From NCBI RefSeq assembly GCF_036568125.1, contig NZ_DATCTF010000004.1, positions 186,001 to 250,000 on the forward strand: DNA of 64,000 nucleotides, written 5' to 3'. Shown here piece by piece: positions 1 to 8,642 of this stretch; positions within the stretch are counted from its first letter, which is position 1; each line of letters begins with the position of its first letter. The notes beneath the pieces were generated by a model. That model had not been told where the DNA came from. It did no database searches and saw only the letters and a list, made by a program, of their open reading frames with translations. Origin of the DNA: Magnetovibrio sp. (lineage in GTDB: Bacteria > Pseudomonadota > Alphaproteobacteria > Rhodospirillales > Magnetovibrionaceae). Made by a program: the position numbers and the translations under genes.

Positions 1-740
1 CCGCGCTGCTGCCGTTGCTCAGCCGTCAAATCAAGGCCGGCGACGAGACGGCGGCGCTCGACAGTCAAAACCGCGCGGTGGAATTCGCGCTACTTCTAAC
101 GTTGCCCGCGGCGGCGGCGTTGTTCGTGATCCCCGACACCATCGTTTCTGCGTTGTTCGAACGTGGCGAATTTTCCGCCGAGGCCACCACCAAGACCGCC
201 CTGGCGTTGATGGTGTTCGCCTGCGGCCTGCCCGCTTATGTGTTAGTCAAGGCCTTGGCGCCGGGCTATTTCGCGCGCGAAGACATGTCCACCCCGATCA
301 AGATCGGGGCGTTGTGCGTGGGCGTCAACGTGGTCGTGGCGTTGAGCCTGATGGGTCCGCTGCAACACGTTGGCTTGGCGGCGGCGACGGTGATCAGCCA
401 ATGGCTCAATGCCGGATTGCTGGCGTTTTTCCTGGTGCGTCGCGACGAGTTTCACTTCGACGGCCGGTTGATGTGTCGGCTGTGGCGCATGGTCAGTGCG
501 GTCGCGATCATGGCCGCCGTGGTGATGGCGCTCGATTGGCTGTTGGTGGTTGAACTGGCGGGCTGGTTGGGCGGCGGCGGCACGGAAAAGGCCTTGAGCC
601 TCGCTGCGATCGTGTTCGGCGGCATGGCGGTCTACGTGATCGCGGCCCACGTGCTGGGCGCGGCGTCGCTGGGCGACGTCAAGGGCTGGATGCGCCGCCA
701 GCCTAAGCAAGGCCCCAAGCAGAGCCCCAAGCAATCTTGA
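1..740 (+). CDS. murJ: Lipid II flippase MurJ, C-terminal part (cut by window start)
   Basis: The reading frame is open from the first bases, so this is the 3' part of a gene that starts upstream. The roughly 245 visible residues contain several hydrophobic helices and the polytopic pattern of MurJ/MviN, the inner-membrane flippase that moves lipid II to the periplasm for peptidoglycan synthesis. Recognisable stretches are [17 protein letters not shown] and the loop around [15 protein letters not shown]. The C-terminus ends in a basic tail with a short repeated K-Q-x-P-K pattern, probably a cytoplasmic extension. trpS follows after about 100 bases, the usual alphaproteobacterial neighbour. 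The family call rests on recognition of the C-terminal half only. Confidence 0.88.
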   Translation, partial: ALLPLLSRQIKAGDETAALDSQNRAVEFALLLTLPAAAALFVIPDTIVSALFERGEFSAEATTKTALALMVFACGLPAYVLVKALAPGYFAREDMSTPIKIGALCVGVNVVVALSLMGPLQHVGLAAATVISQWLNAGLLAFFLVRRDEFHFDGRLMCRLWRMVSAVAIMAAVVMALDWLLVVELAGWLGGGGTEKALSLAAIVFGGMAVYVIAAHVLGAASLGDVKGWMRRQPKQGPKQSPKQS

Positions 741-837
741 CCTGCTAAGGCGGGCGGTTCATAACCCTCACAGTCAATCAACACCGTTTCTCAACACCGG
801 CAATCACTCATCCGGTCCACACGGAAGGGCATTCCAT

Positions 838-1839
838 ATGTCACGCATCTTTTCGGGTATTCAATCCACCGGCAATCTGCATCTTGGCAATTATCTCGGC
901 GCGGTGCGCAACTGGGTGCAATTGCAACACGATTACGAGTGTCTGTTTTGCGTCGTCGACATGCACGCCATTACCGTGTGGCAAGACCCGGCAGCGTTGA
1001 AGGCCTCCACCCGCGAAGTCGCCGCGGCCATGATCGCGTCGGGCGTCGATGCGAAGAAGCACATCATCTTTAATCAAAGCCAAGTGCCCGCGCACGCCGA
1101 ACTGGCGTGGATCTTCAATTGCGTGGCGCGTCTGGGCTGGCTCAACCGCATGACCCAGTTCAAGGACAAGGCGGGCAAGAACCGCGAAAACGCATCGGTG
1201 GGGCTTTACGCGTATCCCAACCTGATGGCCGCCGACATCTTGCTTTACAAAGCCACCCACGTGCCGGTCGGCGAAGACCAAAAGCAGCATCTGGAACTGG
1301 CCCGCGACATCGCGCAGAAATTCAACAACGACTACGGCGTCGAAGACTTCTTCCCGTTGCCCGAACCGATGATCTTCGGCACCGCGACCCGCGTGATGAG
1401 CTTGAAGGACGGCACCAAAAAGATGTCCAAATCCGACCCGTCGGATTTGTCGCGCATCACCATGACGGACGATGCCGACACCATCGCCAAGAAAATCCGC
1501 AAGGCCAAAACCGACCCCGAACCCCTGCCCGACAACGCCAAGGGTTTGGAAGGCCGTCCCGAGGCCGCCAACCTGTTGGGCATTTACGCCGCGCTCAGCG
1601 ACACCACGCTGGACGAAACCATCGCCAAGTTCGCGGGCGAGGGCTTCGGCACCTTCAAGCAACACCTGGCCGATCTGGCAGTCGCCAAGCTCGACCCGAT
1701 TCAGGGGGAAATGCGCCGCCTGATGGCGGACATCGGCCATGTCGACGCGGTGCTGAAAGACGGCGCCGAGCGTGCCCGCGCCATGGCCGAGCCGATCATC
1801 GCCGAGATCAAGGAAACAGTGGGTTTTTTGAACGTATAA
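838..1839 (+). CDS. trpS: Tryptophan-tRNA ligase
   Basis: Class I aminoacyl-tRNA synthetase that charges tRNA-Trp with tryptophan in the cytoplasm. At 333 residues it has the normal bacterial length. The HIGH-type signature is visible near residue 15 in [13 protein letters not shown] and the KMSKS loop near residue 196 in [10 protein letters not shown]. The ATG is preceded by a purine-rich stretch (GGAAGGG) and follows murJ directly. A short GC hairpin at 1870-1885 lies after the stop codon but has no T-run, so it is at best a weak terminator. Nothing unusual was seen. Confidence 0.97.
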   Translation: MSRIFSGIQSTGNLHLGNYLGAVRNWVQLQHDYECLFCVVDMHAITVWQDPAALKASTREVAAAMIASGVDAKKHIIFNQSQVPAHAELAWIFNCVARLGWLNRMTQFKDKAGKNRENASVGLYAYPNLMAADILLYKATHVPVGEDQKQHLELARDIAQKFNNDYGVEDFFPLPEPMIFGTATRVMSLKDGTKKMSKSDPSDLSRITMTDDADTIAKKIRKAKTDPEPLPDNAKGLEGRPEAANLLGIYAALSDTTLDETIAKFAGEGFGTFKQHLADLAVAKLDPIQGEMRRLMADIGHVDAVLKDGAERARAMAEPIIAEIKETVGFLNV

Positions 1840-1947
1840 GATACCCACACCGTCGTCCGGGTTGATCCGGGGGCCATAAAGCCCCATATTCCCGGCAACC
1901 AAACAGATTTAACGCCCACAGACTTTTACATAGCTGAGAGAACGGAC

Positions 1948-2496
1948 ATGTTCATTCAAACCGAAGCGACCCCAAATCCCGCGACCCTCAAGTTCCTGCC
2001 GGGCACCCAGGTGATGGGATCGGGCACCGCCAACTTCACCGACGCGGCCTCCGCGGGCAATTCGCCGTTGGCGCTGCGTTTGTTCGACATCGACGGCGTC
2101 AGCGGCGTGTTTCTCGGCTCCGACTTCGTCACCGTGACCAAGGCCGACGAAGCCGCTTGGGACGTGGTCAAACCGCGTGTTCTCGCGGCGGTGATGGATC
2201 ACTTCACCCAAGGCGGGGCGGTCATGAACGAAGCCGAAGGCGAAAGTGAAAGCGGCGAAGGCGATTCCGAAACCGTCAAGCAAATCAAGGAATTGATCGA
2301 AACCCGCGTACGTCCGGCGGTGGCCCAAGACGGCGGCGACATCGTGTTCCGCTCGTTCGAGGCAGGCGTCGTCTATCTGCACATGCAAGGTGCGTGCGCC
2401 GGCTGCCCCAGCTCCACCGCGACGCTGAAAAACGGCATCGAAAACATGCTGCGCCATTACGTGCCGGAAGTTACCGAGGTCCGTGCGGTCAACTGA
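1948..2496 (+). CDS. Nfu-type iron-sulfur cluster carrier protein
   Basis: Two-domain Fe-S carrier of the Nfu/NFU1 type, which passes 4Fe-4S clusters to target enzymes. The N-terminal Nfu domain (about residues 1-90) begins FIQTEATPNPATLKF. An acidic linker rich in Glu, Ser and Gly follows near residues 93-107. The C-terminal NifU domain carries the cluster-binding CxxC in CAGCPSS at about residues 150-153. The length of 182 residues matches alphaproteobacterial NifU-family proteins found beside trpS or tsaB. A strong hairpin terminator sits about 40 bases after the stop, so the transcription unit probably ends here. Confidence 0.94.
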   Translation: MFIQTEATPNPATLKFLPGTQVMGSGTANFTDAASAGNSPLALRLFDIDGVSGVFLGSDFVTVTKADEAAWDVVKPRVLAAVMDHFTQGGAVMNEAEGESESGEGDSETVKQIKELIETRVRPAVAQDGGDIVFRSFEAGVVYLHMQGACAGCPSSTATLKNGIENMLRHYVPEVTEVRAVN

Positions 2497-2536
2497 CGAA
2501 TTTCACGCGAATCGGGTAAAACCGAACTTCTTTTGT

Positions 2537-2578
2537 CATCGCCCTCGACTGAATGAGTCGGGGGCGATGGTATTTTTT
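2537..2578 (+). terminator. Rho-independent terminator after the nfu gene
   Basis: A 14-bp stem with one G-T wobble (2537-2550 with 2556-2569) closes a 5-base loop and is followed by a T-rich tract at 2571-2578. Confidence 0.88.
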
Positions 2579-2855
2579 CAAGGCTTCTCAGAGACTTCTG
2601 AGTTGTGGAAAAAAGAGGCTGGCAAGGCCTCAAAAATTCACGTAGAAGAGCCGCCAGATTTCGGAAATGCCGACAGGCGAGAAGGTCAAGTCGGCGCCCG
2701 AAACACAGATCGGTCGATTAAGCGTCTCATCATAAGAGACGGATCGAGGAGGGGACGAACCCCGCGGCGGCACGGTGAAGGACGTGTCGGGCGAATGGGT
2801 TCTCTAGAGCCAAATTGGCGACCTTTGTTGCGGCAGATCGAGATAGTTAACAGTC
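2579..2855 (+). other. Non-coding leader region with two small hairpins
   Basis: Between the nfu terminator and the Bax-like gene I find no credible gene. A reading frame is open here but has atypical composition and overlaps the terminator and the next gene. Two adjacent hairpins are visible: CGTCTC/GAGACG at 2723-2741 and GGGG-ACGAA-CCCC at 2751-2763. They could form a structured 5' leader for the next gene, but no known RNA family is recognised. Confidence 0.35.
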
Positions 2856-3875
2856 ATGAAAACATTTCATTGGAGCTCTTTGGGCGCGGCGGCCTCTATG
2901 GTGGCGATTTTGTTCGCCACCGCATGGTTGATGCCGGCGCCGAGCGGCACCTCCGTCGCGCAGGCCAGCTTCTCCCTGGCCGACGAGATTTCCCAAGACC
3001 AACGCCGTGCGGCCGAGGCGCAAGCCCGCGCCGCGCTGCTGGGCGGACAAATCGGCGAAGACTTGACCGATATCGATGAGCTGGCGGCGATGGAAACGGC
3101 CTCGGGCCCGATCGATGGCGGTCTCGACTACGACCTCACCGCGGTCAGCCAGGGCTACGCAGGCGTTCCGCGCCTCAGCCTGATCAGCTTGCCGGAAAAT
3201 CTCGACCAAATTCGCGAAACCGAGCAACGTAAAGCGGTGTTCTTCAAATCCGTGCTGCCGTTGGTGTTGCAGGTGAACGAGCAAATCGTCGCCGACCGCG
3301 CCCGCCTTTGGGAGCTGCACGCGCAAAAGCAAAGCGGCTCCAAACTTAAGGCGCTGGATCGTTTGTGGCTGGCGGCGATGGCCGAACGCTACGGCACCCG
3401 CCGTGGCGACATCGCGGCGCTGCTGTCTCACCATGACGTGGTGCCGCCGTCGTTGGCGTTGGCGCAAGCTGCCACCGAAAGCGCGTGGGGCACGTCGCGG
3501 TTCGTGCGCGAAGGCAACGCCATGTTTGGCGAATGGACGTTTGAGGACGACCACAAGGGCATCGTGCCGAACGAACGGCTGGCGGGCAAATCGCATCGCG
3601 TGCGCGCGTTCGACAGCCTGTACGATTCGGTGCAGTCCTACGTCACCAACTTGAACAAGCACCGCGCCTACAAAGAGTTCCGTGCTTTGCGCGCGGAAAT
3701 GCGCGCCAAGGGCCAAACGGTCAGCGGCATGCGCCTCGCCAGTGCGCTACACCGTTATTCCGAACGCGGCGCGGCTTATGTCTCGGAACTGCATTCGATC
3801 ATCGCAGGTAATGATCTCAGCCTTCTGGACGGCGCACGGCTCAACGAAAACGGCGCTTTCGAGCCGGTTATCTGA
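2856..3875 (+). CDS. Bax-like exported glucosaminidase-domain protein
   Basis: Likely periplasmic peptidoglycan hydrolase of the Bax / mannosyl-glycoprotein endo-beta-N-acetylglucosaminidase family. The N-terminus has a hydrophobic signal segment (residues 8-25, AAASMVAILFATAWLMPAP). Residues 30-170 are poorly conserved and largely helical. The catalytic-type domain lies at about residues 190-325 and has the motif ATESAWGTSRFVREGNAMFG, whose Glu (about residue 209) is the likely catalytic acid. SLYDSVQSYVTNLNKH is also typical of Bax. The 339-residue length is longer than E. coli Bax because of the N-terminal extension. The gene stands alone, with its own terminator shared with the convergent deacetylase. 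Substrate is inferred from the family. Confidence 0.82.
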   Translation: MKTFHWSSLGAAASMVAILFATAWLMPAPSGTSVAQASFSLADEISQDQRRAAEAQARAALLGGQIGEDLTDIDELAAMETASGPIDGGLDYDLTAVSQGYAGVPRLSLISLPENLDQIRETEQRKAVFFKSVLPLVLQVNEQIVADRARLWELHAQKQSGSKLKALDRLWLAAMAERYGTRRGDIAALLSHHDVVPPSLALAQAATESAWGTSRFVREGNAMFGEWTFEDDHKGIVPNERLAGKSHRVRAFDSLYDSVQSYVTNLNKHRAYKEFRALRAEMRAKGQTVSGMRLASALHRYSERGAAYVSELHSIIAGNDLSLLDGARLNENGAFEPVI

Positions 3876-3893
3876 GCGCTCACCAAGCTCATC

Positions 3894-3931
3894 AAAAAGC
3901 CCGTCCTGGCGCATCGCCGGACGGGCTTTTT
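3894..3931. terminator. Bidirectional terminator between convergent genes
   Basis: The inverted repeat GCCCGTCC/GGACGGGC (3899-3906 with 3919-3926) is flanked by A5 on the left and T5 on the right. It can therefore terminate both the Bax-like gene and the convergent deacetylase gene. Confidence 0.92.
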
Positions 3932-3959
3932 GATGTCTTCGTGGTCTACGAGGGCCAGC

Positions 3960-5027
3960 TTATTTCACGTATAGAAGCATGCCGAACCACCGCCAGCGGC
4001 CCTCGCCCGCAGGCACGGTGCAGTTCAGCCGTGTGCGGCCTTGAGGCAGCTTCTGGGACATGCGTACTTCCATGCGCGGGCCCAGCCGTTCGATCTTGAG
4101 CTTGCCTTCGTGATTGGAAAAACACGCCATCTGTTCGGCGCGGGGTAGATCCTCGGGCAGGGTGAAGCCGATGTAGGGCGGATTGCCGTTGGGGTCGACC
4201 ACGGTGTCTTGGGGGATGACATCGCGCACCGGTACCGGCAAGGCGCCGGCGGCGGTTTTCAGGCGTGGCAGGTCGCCGTAGGTTTCGTTCATGGCGAAGC
4301 GCGGCAGGCGATAGACGTCATTGCGTTGGTTATCGCTGGCGCCGAACGCCCCCGAATGCTGACCGAACCCGGCGACAAATCCGGCGCGTTTGACGGTTTC
4401 GATCACGGCCTCGGAATACTCGCCATAGGGATAGGCGATCAGTTCGGGCACATAACCCAGCTCGGCGCGAAAACGCGCATTGGACGCATCGATATCGGCC
4501 ATGTTGGCGGCATCGGTATTGTCGATCATGTGCAGGTGGCTGGCGGTCTGGCTGCCGATGGTGACCAGCGGGTCGGCGGCCATCTCGCGGATTTGCGCCC
4601 ATGTCATATAGCGGCTCAGGCCTTGATCGACCGGCTGGGTGGCGACGAACAGGGTGAATGGAATACCGGCTTTTTTAAAACGCGGCCACGCTTCAGTGTA
4701 AACGGATCGATAAGCGTCGTCGATGGTTACGCCGACGGATTTGGCGGGAAAGGGTTTGCCGGCTTTAAGCCGCGAGACGATCTCGCCCAACGCAAGCACG
4801 GTGTACGATCCGCCATCAAGTTCGGCGATGTGGGCGTCGAGCTGCTCTAACCGCGTGTTGGTGGAGGGGTAATCGTCTTCGCCGAAGCGGTGATACATGA
4901 CGATTGACGCACCGTCATCAGGCGCGTACTCCTCCGCCCAGGCGGGGGGCGAAAGCGGGGCCGAAAGCAGACCGCACGCGTACAAAAACGCGCCCGTCCA
5001 GGCCGAAAATCGATACCGTTTGTACAT
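3960..5027 (-). CDS. Exported polysaccharide deacetylase family protein
   Basis: NodB-fold (carbohydrate esterase 4) protein likely to remove N-acetyl groups from an extracellular or wall glycan. Motifs seen are SIVMYHRF near the N-terminus of the domain, the metal/catalytic pair in VGVTIDDAYRS, the SQTASHLHM region in place of the classical SHT(H) motif, and AYPYGEYSE. A signal peptide follows a basic MYKRYR start (hydrophobic stretch ending near PPAWA). The ATG at 5027 is preferred because it begins right before the signal peptide and has GGGA upstream. An in-frame GTG 18 bases earlier is the alternative. The C-terminal 90 residues look like an added beta-rich domain with a Cys pair (MACFSNHEG, RLNCTVP). 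The exact substrate is unknown. Confidence 0.85.
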   Translation of the reverse strand: MYKRYRFSAWTGAFLYACGLLSAPLSPPAWAEEYAPDDGASIVMYHRFGEDDYPSTNTRLEQLDAHIAELDGGSYTVLALGEIVSRLKAGKPFPAKSVGVTIDDAYRSVYTEAWPRFKKAGIPFTLFVATQPVDQGLSRYMTWAQIREMAADPLVTIGSQTASHLHMIDNTDAANMADIDASNARFRAELGYVPELIAYPYGEYSEAVIETVKRAGFVAGFGQHSGAFGASDNQRNDVYRLPRFAMNETYGDLPRLKTAAGALPVPVRDVIPQDTVVDPNGNPPYIGFTLPEDLPRAEQMACFSNHEGKLKIERLGPRMEVRMSQKLPQGRTRLNCTVPAGEGRWRWFGMLLYVK

Positions 5028-5133
5028 CCTGTGCGTCCCATACACTTGATCTTATGCGCCATTGTTTCCATTTAGTGTCAAAGCTCAAGTGATATTCATC
5101 ACGCAGTCCGTTATATCTTGAGGGGTTTTTGTC

Positions 5134-5835
5134 ATGAGTTTCAAAAATAAACAGGTGGTCGTGACCGGCGGCACGGGTGCTTTGGGCACGGCGGTGGTCG
5201 GGCGGTTGCTCGATCAAGGGGCCACGGTGCACATACCGGTGTTCAATGAAGACGAAGTACCGCGCTTCGCCCACAACGAGCATGAGCGGGTGGTGATGGT
5301 CTCGCACATCGACCTCACCGACGAGCCGGTGGTCAAGCGCTTCTATGACGCAGTTGGCGAGGTCTGGGCCTCGATCCACATTGCCGGCGGCTTCGATATG
5401 TCGCCGATCGCCGAAACCAGCGCCGCCGCGTTTGACAAACAAATGGCGATGAACGCCAAGACCTGTTTTTTGTGTTCGCGTGAAGCGGTGCGGGCGATGC
5501 GTGGCCTGGGCATCGGCGGGCGCATTGTCAACGTTGCAGCGCGTCCGGGCGTGGAGCCGCGTCAAGGTGCGGGCATGGTGGCGTATAGCGCGTCCAAGGC
5601 CGCAGTGGTGGCGATCACCCAGGCGATGGGCGAAGAACTGGCGGGCGAAGGCATCTGGGTCAACGCCGTCGCACCGTCGATCTTGGACACCGCCGCCAAT
5701 CGCGCGGCGATGCCGGACGCCGATTTTGACGTCTGGCCCAAGCCTGACGAAGTGGCCGCGACCATCGTGCATCTGGCCTCGCCCGACAACGGCGCGGCGC
5801 GTGGTGCGGTGGTGCCGGTCTACGGAAAGGTCTAG
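5134..5835 (+). CDS. Short-chain dehydrogenase/reductase family oxidoreductase
   Basis: Classical SDR fold using NAD(P)H. The Rossmann glycine motif TGGTGALG is at residues 11-18, and the catalytic YxxxK is Y151-SASK155, with a basic/serine region just before it. The length of 233 residues is normal for the family. The substrate cannot be deduced. The gene is divergent from the deacetylase and ends convergently with the dipeptidase gene, the two stop codons lying on one CTAG (5832-5835). Confidence 0.88.
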   Translation: MSFKNKQVVVTGGTGALGTAVVGRLLDQGATVHIPVFNEDEVPRFAHNEHERVVMVSHIDLTDEPVVKRFYDAVGEVWASIHIAGGFDMSPIAETSAAAFDKQMAMNAKTCFLCSREAVRAMRGLGIGGRIVNVAARPGVEPRQGAGMVAYSASKAAVVAITQAMGEELAGEGIWVNAVAPSILDTAANRAAMPDADFDVWPKPDEVAATIVHLASPDNGAARGAVVPVYGKV

Positions 5836-6392
5836 GGCGCGGTCATCGGCTCACTGAGATCGCCGTCGCCGAACAGTTCGAAGTCACGGCTGTCGAACAG
5901 TTGATAGTGCCACCACTCATTGCGGTAAAAATCCCACCCTGCGGTGGTCATCAGGCCCATCAACAGCAGGCGGTTTTTTTGCGCAGGCACGCTGATCTCG
6001 GTGTTGCCGTGGTGGCTTTTGGGGGTGAAGGCGTCAAAACCGGTGCCCATGTCCAAGGCTGCGCCGGTGGCGGCGTCGACCAGCGTCAGATCCACTGCGA
6101 CGCCGCGCGAATGGGGCGAACCGCGCCGGGGATCGGCAAGAAAATCCGGATCGGGGGTGTGGTTCCACAGTTTCCACTGCGCCTCGGACGGACGAAAGGC
6201 GTCGAAAATGCGCAACCGATAGCCTTGAATTTCGGCCAGGTCGCGGGCCGCGATCAGCAGTTTTTCGGCCTCATGGTGCAAATAGCATCCGGCGCGACGA
6301 TAGATCGGCTGGCCGGTGAAATTGTCGGTGGTGGCGTATTTCAAATCGATCTCGACCCGGTGCGTGGCGGCGGTGATTTCGACCAAGGACAT
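5832..6392 (-). CDS. ddpX: D-alanyl-D-alanine dipeptidase (VanX/DdpX type)
   Basis: Zinc metallopeptidase of the VanX (M15D) family that splits D-Ala-D-Ala. In Gram-negatives without vancomycin resistance the role is usually scavenging of wall dipeptide. Zinc ligands of the family are visible as SPHSRGVAVD (H94, D101) and EWWHY (catalytic E159, H162), and the DAFRP motif supplies the transition-state arginine (R67). The 186-residue length fits, and there is no signal peptide, so the enzyme is cytoplasmic. No vanA/vanH or VanS/R genes are nearby, so this is not a resistance cluster. The upstream neighbour (tsaB) is divergent. Confidence 0.93.
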   Translation of the reverse strand: MSLVEITAATHRVEIDLKYATTDNFTGQPIYRRAGCYLHHEAEKLLIAARDLAEIQGYRLRIFDAFRPSEAQWKLWNHTPDPDFLADPRRGSPHSRGVAVDLTLVDAATGAALDMGTGFDAFTPKSHHGNTEISVPAQKNRLLLMGLMTTAGWDFYRNEWWHYQLFDSRDFELFGDGDLSEPMTAP

Positions 6393-6468
6393 GGGACGTG
6401 GGCTCCTAAACTGGCATCATGGATCTATGCAGAGTATAACGGGCGCTGTGATCTCAAAAGGACTAACC

Positions 6469-7179
6469 GTGAATTCCAAACCGCTTATCGTTCTCGCGCT
6501 CGACACCGCCACCACCGGCTGTTCCGTCACCGTATGGCGGAATGGCGAGGCGTTGGCCCATGACGCGCGCGCCATGTCCCGGGGCCAAGCCGAGGTGCTG
6601 TTGCCGATGGCCGTGGCGGCGTTGCACACGGCCGGGCTGACCCCGGCGGATTTGAGCGCCGTGGCGGTCACGCGCGGTCCCGGTGCGTTCACCGGCATGC
6701 GCATCGGTTTGGCTGCGGCGCGGGCGCTGGCGTTGGCGCTGGGCGTGCCGTGCATCGGCGTGACGACCTTGGAAGCCGTAGCCGGGGGCGTCGGCCTGGG
6801 TGAGCGTGGCGCGGGCGTGACGATCCTGGCCGCGGTGGAAAGCAAACGCGAAGACATCTACGTTCAACTTTTCAACGCCGAGTTGGCGCCGTTGTGCGAA
6901 CCCGTTGCGGTGGATGGCCCGGCGCTGGCGGCCCGGGTTGATCCTGATGCCAGCATCTTGGCGGTTGGCGACGGCGCGAGCCGGGCGCAGGAAATGCTGC
7001 AGGCCCAAGGCATCGAGGTGCGCCTCAGCGCCGCCTCGGCGTTGCCCGACACCCGCATCGTCGCAGAAATCGCCGCCGGTCGGTTCGCGCAAGCCATCGG
7101 TGCGCCGCCGCCCGAGCCGCTCTATCTGCGCCCGCCCGACGCCAAGATGCCGAAAAACGCCGGTCGGGCGAGGGCTTAG
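6469..7179 (+). CDS. tsaB: tRNA threonylcarbamoyladenosine protein TsaB
   Basis: Non-catalytic partner of TsaD in the complex that makes t6A37 in ANN-decoding tRNAs. The ASKHA-type N-terminus LIVLALDTATTGCSVTV, the GPGAFTGMRIGLAAARALA motif and a shortened C-terminal half are typical of TsaB/YeaZ. I chose the GTG at 6469 because AAAAGGA lies 6 bases upstream and the conserved fold begins within ten residues. An in-frame ATG at 6427 lacks such a site. rimI follows 4 bases after the stop, as in many alphaproteobacteria. Confidence 0.93.
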   Translation: MNSKPLIVLALDTATTGCSVTVWRNGEALAHDARAMSRGQAEVLLPMAVAALHTAGLTPADLSAVAVTRGPGAFTGMRIGLAAARALALALGVPCIGVTTLEAVAGGVGLGERGAGVTILAAVESKREDIYVQLFNAELAPLCEPVAVDGPALAARVDPDASILAVGDGASRAQEMLQAQGIEVRLSAASALPDTRIVAEIAAGRFAQAIGAPPPEPLYLRPPDAKMPKNAGRARA

Positions 7180-7183
7180 CTCC

Positions 7184-7654
7184 ATGATCGAGATGCCTGC
7201 CGCTTTTTATTTGGTCGCCCTTGGCCTCACCCATGCGGAGGTCCTGGCGGTTTTGCATGCGGAAAGCTTTTCCGACGGTTGGAGCGCCGCTTCGTTCGAT
7301 ACCACGCTACGCATGCCGGGCGCTTATGGGTTCATGGCGGTGCGCCATGGCGACGACGAACCGCTGGGCTTTGCCCTGTTTCGTGCCGGGGGCGGCGAGG
7401 CCGAGGTGCTCACCGTCGCCACGCGGCCGTTCGCGCGCGGCCAAGGCATTGCGAGCGCGTTGATGACCCAGGGTTTGAGCTTGGCCAAAGATCTGGGCGC
7501 AGAAACCATGTTTTTGGAAGTGGCCGCCGACAATGCGTCGGCGTTGCGCTTGTACCAAGCGCTGGGCTTTGTGCAGACCGGGCAACGCAAAGGCTATTAC
7601 GCCCGCGCCGAAGGCCCGCCTGTCGATGCGCTGGTGATGGCGCGCACGAATTGA
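7184..7654 (+). CDS. rimI: Ribosomal protein S18 alanine N-acetyltransferase RimI
   Basis: GNAT acetyltransferase predicted to acetylate the N-terminal Ala of ribosomal protein S18. Acetyl-CoA binding motif A is visible as RPFARGQGIASALM, followed by the FLEVAADNASALRLYQALGF signature that separates RimI from other GNATs, and the C-terminal RKGYYARAEGPPVDALVM. The ATG at 7184 gives 156 residues, the normal size. It is separated from tsaB by only 4 bases, so the two are probably co-transcribed. Confidence 0.92.
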   Translation: MIEMPAAFYLVALGLTHAEVLAVLHAESFSDGWSAASFDTTLRMPGAYGFMAVRHGDDEPLGFALFRAGGGEAEVLTVATRPFARGQGIASALMTQGLSLAKDLGAETMFLEVAADNASALRLYQALGFVQTGQRKGYYARAEGPPVDALVMARTN

Positions 7655-7658
7655 TTGC

Positions 7659-7931
7659 TCAACCGGATTTTTTCAACAGCAACAGATGAACGTCGTCGGC
7701 GCTAGCTGCATCGATGTCTTCGGGTTCCAAGGACAGGACCTCGTGGCCGATTTCGCGCACGCTGCGCGGGACGTTGGTCAGCGGCTCTGCATGCTTCAGT
7801 CGTACAAGCGCAGTTTGTCCAGGTTGCATGTTTTCGATCAACAATTTCGTGCGTACGAAGGTCATGGGACAAACATCGTTCGTAATGTCGAGAAAGTAAT
7901 CGGCATCAGTATTGAGTGTTGATTTAATCAT
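7659..7931 (-). CDS. TusA-family sulfur-carrier-like protein
   Basis: Small (90 residues) TusA/SirA/YedF-fold protein. The family's active-site Cys is present as DVCPMTFVRTKLLIENM near residue 21. The classical CPxP motif is replaced by CPMT, which marks a sub-branch distinct from E. coli TusA. By family it could take persulfide sulfur and hand it on for tRNA or cofactor thiolation, but this branch is functionally untested and the role is inferred. It ends 4 bases after rimI's stop codon, in convergent orientation, and is divergent from mucR. The upstream region is AT-rich. Confidence 0.82.
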   Translation of the reverse strand: MIKSTLNTDADYFLDITNDVCPMTFVRTKLLIENMQPGQTALVRLKHAEPLTNVPRSVREIGHEVLSLEPEDIDAASADDVHLLLLKKSG

Positions 7932-8058
7932 GATCGTTTTGTGACTTTTTCTTGCATGTTTACGTAGTCCCCATTTATATAAGCATCATCATTTACAAAA
8001 TAAACACTTCACTCCCGTTCTCACACGAACGTTTTAGAATTGGTTGAGAGAAATCATT

Positions 8059-8487
8059 ATGACCGAGAAATTGGAAACCACCGAGGCGCTCGAACTGACC
8101 ACCGAAATCGTCGCTTCGTACGTGAGCAACAATACCGTTGCGATTGGCGAGCTGCCGATGGTTATTCACGAAGTCTACAAAGCCTTGACCGGCCTGGATA
8201 CGCAGGTCGCTCAACCGGAACGCCCCAAACCTGCGGTGCCGGTCAAAAAATCGGTCATGCCGGATTACATCATCTGTCTCGAAGACGGCAAGCAGCTGAA
8301 AATGCTCAAGCGTCATCTCAAGACCGCCTACAACATGAGCCCGGAAGAATATCGCGAACGCTGGGGCCTGCCCGCGGACTATCCCATGGTCGCGCCGAGC
8401 TACGCCAAGCACCGCAGCGCGCTGGCGAAAAAAATCGGCCTCGGCACCAAGCCGCGCAAGCCGGCCACCCGCGCCCGCAAGAAATAA
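8059..8487 (+). CDS. MucR/Ros family transcriptional regulator
   Basis: DNA-binding regulator of the alphaproteobacterial MucR/Ros group, which controls exopolysaccharide, motility and cell-cycle genes by binding AT-rich sites. The zinc-finger-like module is ICLEDGKQLKMLKRHLKTAY, followed by NMSPEEYRERWGLPADYPMV and SYAKHRS. Compared with Agrobacterium Ros, the second Cys is Asp and the second His region reads AYN, so the classical zinc site is incomplete. Some MucR proteins fold without a full zinc site. Start: the ATG at 8059 after GAGAGAAA is preferred to the TTG at 8044. A strong terminator follows. The C-terminus is basic. Confidence 0.9.
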   Translation: MTEKLETTEALELTTEIVASYVSNNTVAIGELPMVIHEVYKALTGLDTQVAQPERPKPAVPVKKSVMPDYIICLEDGKQLKMLKRHLKTAYNMSPEEYRERWGLPADYPMVAPSYAKHRSALAKKIGLGTKPRKPATRARKK

Positions 8488-8543
8488 TTTACCCGACTTA
8501 ATCACTAAGGCTTTACCTTGGTGGATGAGGATGGAACTATATG

Positions 8544-8580
8544 CGACGGCATCCGGAAACCGGGTGCCGTCGGCTTTTGT
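8544..8580 (+). terminator. Rho-independent terminator after mucR
   Basis: A perfect-looking 13-bp inverted repeat (8544-8556 with 8560-8572, apart from a central T-G wobble) has a 3-base AAA loop and is followed by GCTTTTG. Confidence 0.88.
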
Positions 8581-8599
8581 CGGTCTTTAAGCGACCGAC
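8579..8599 (+). promoter_or_regulatory. Inverted repeat in the fur leader
   Basis: GTCGGTC and GACCGAC form a 7-bp inverted repeat with a 7-base spacer, about 45 bases upstream of fur. No T-run follows, so it is more likely an operator or leader hairpin than a terminator. Function is not known. Confidence 0.35.
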
Positions 8600-8642
8600 A
8601 AAGTCGCGCAGACAATAAAAGTAAAAGTTAGGGAGGCGGGCC

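Noticed and set aside
2751-2763. Possible guanidine-II (mini-ykkC) hairpin because of the GGGG-ACGA-CCCC look
   Set aside because: That riboswitch needs two such ACGR hairpins. Here there is one, and the loop has an extra base.
2483-3079. Plus-strand open frame of about 198 codons after nfu
   Set aside because: It contains the nfu terminator, overlaps the Bax-like gene, and has no recognisable protein pattern.
5832-6392. Vancomycin-resistance cluster because of the VanX-like gene
   Set aside because: No vanA, vanH or vanRS genes nearby. Gram-negative DdpX-type dipeptidases are common and act in wall-peptide use.
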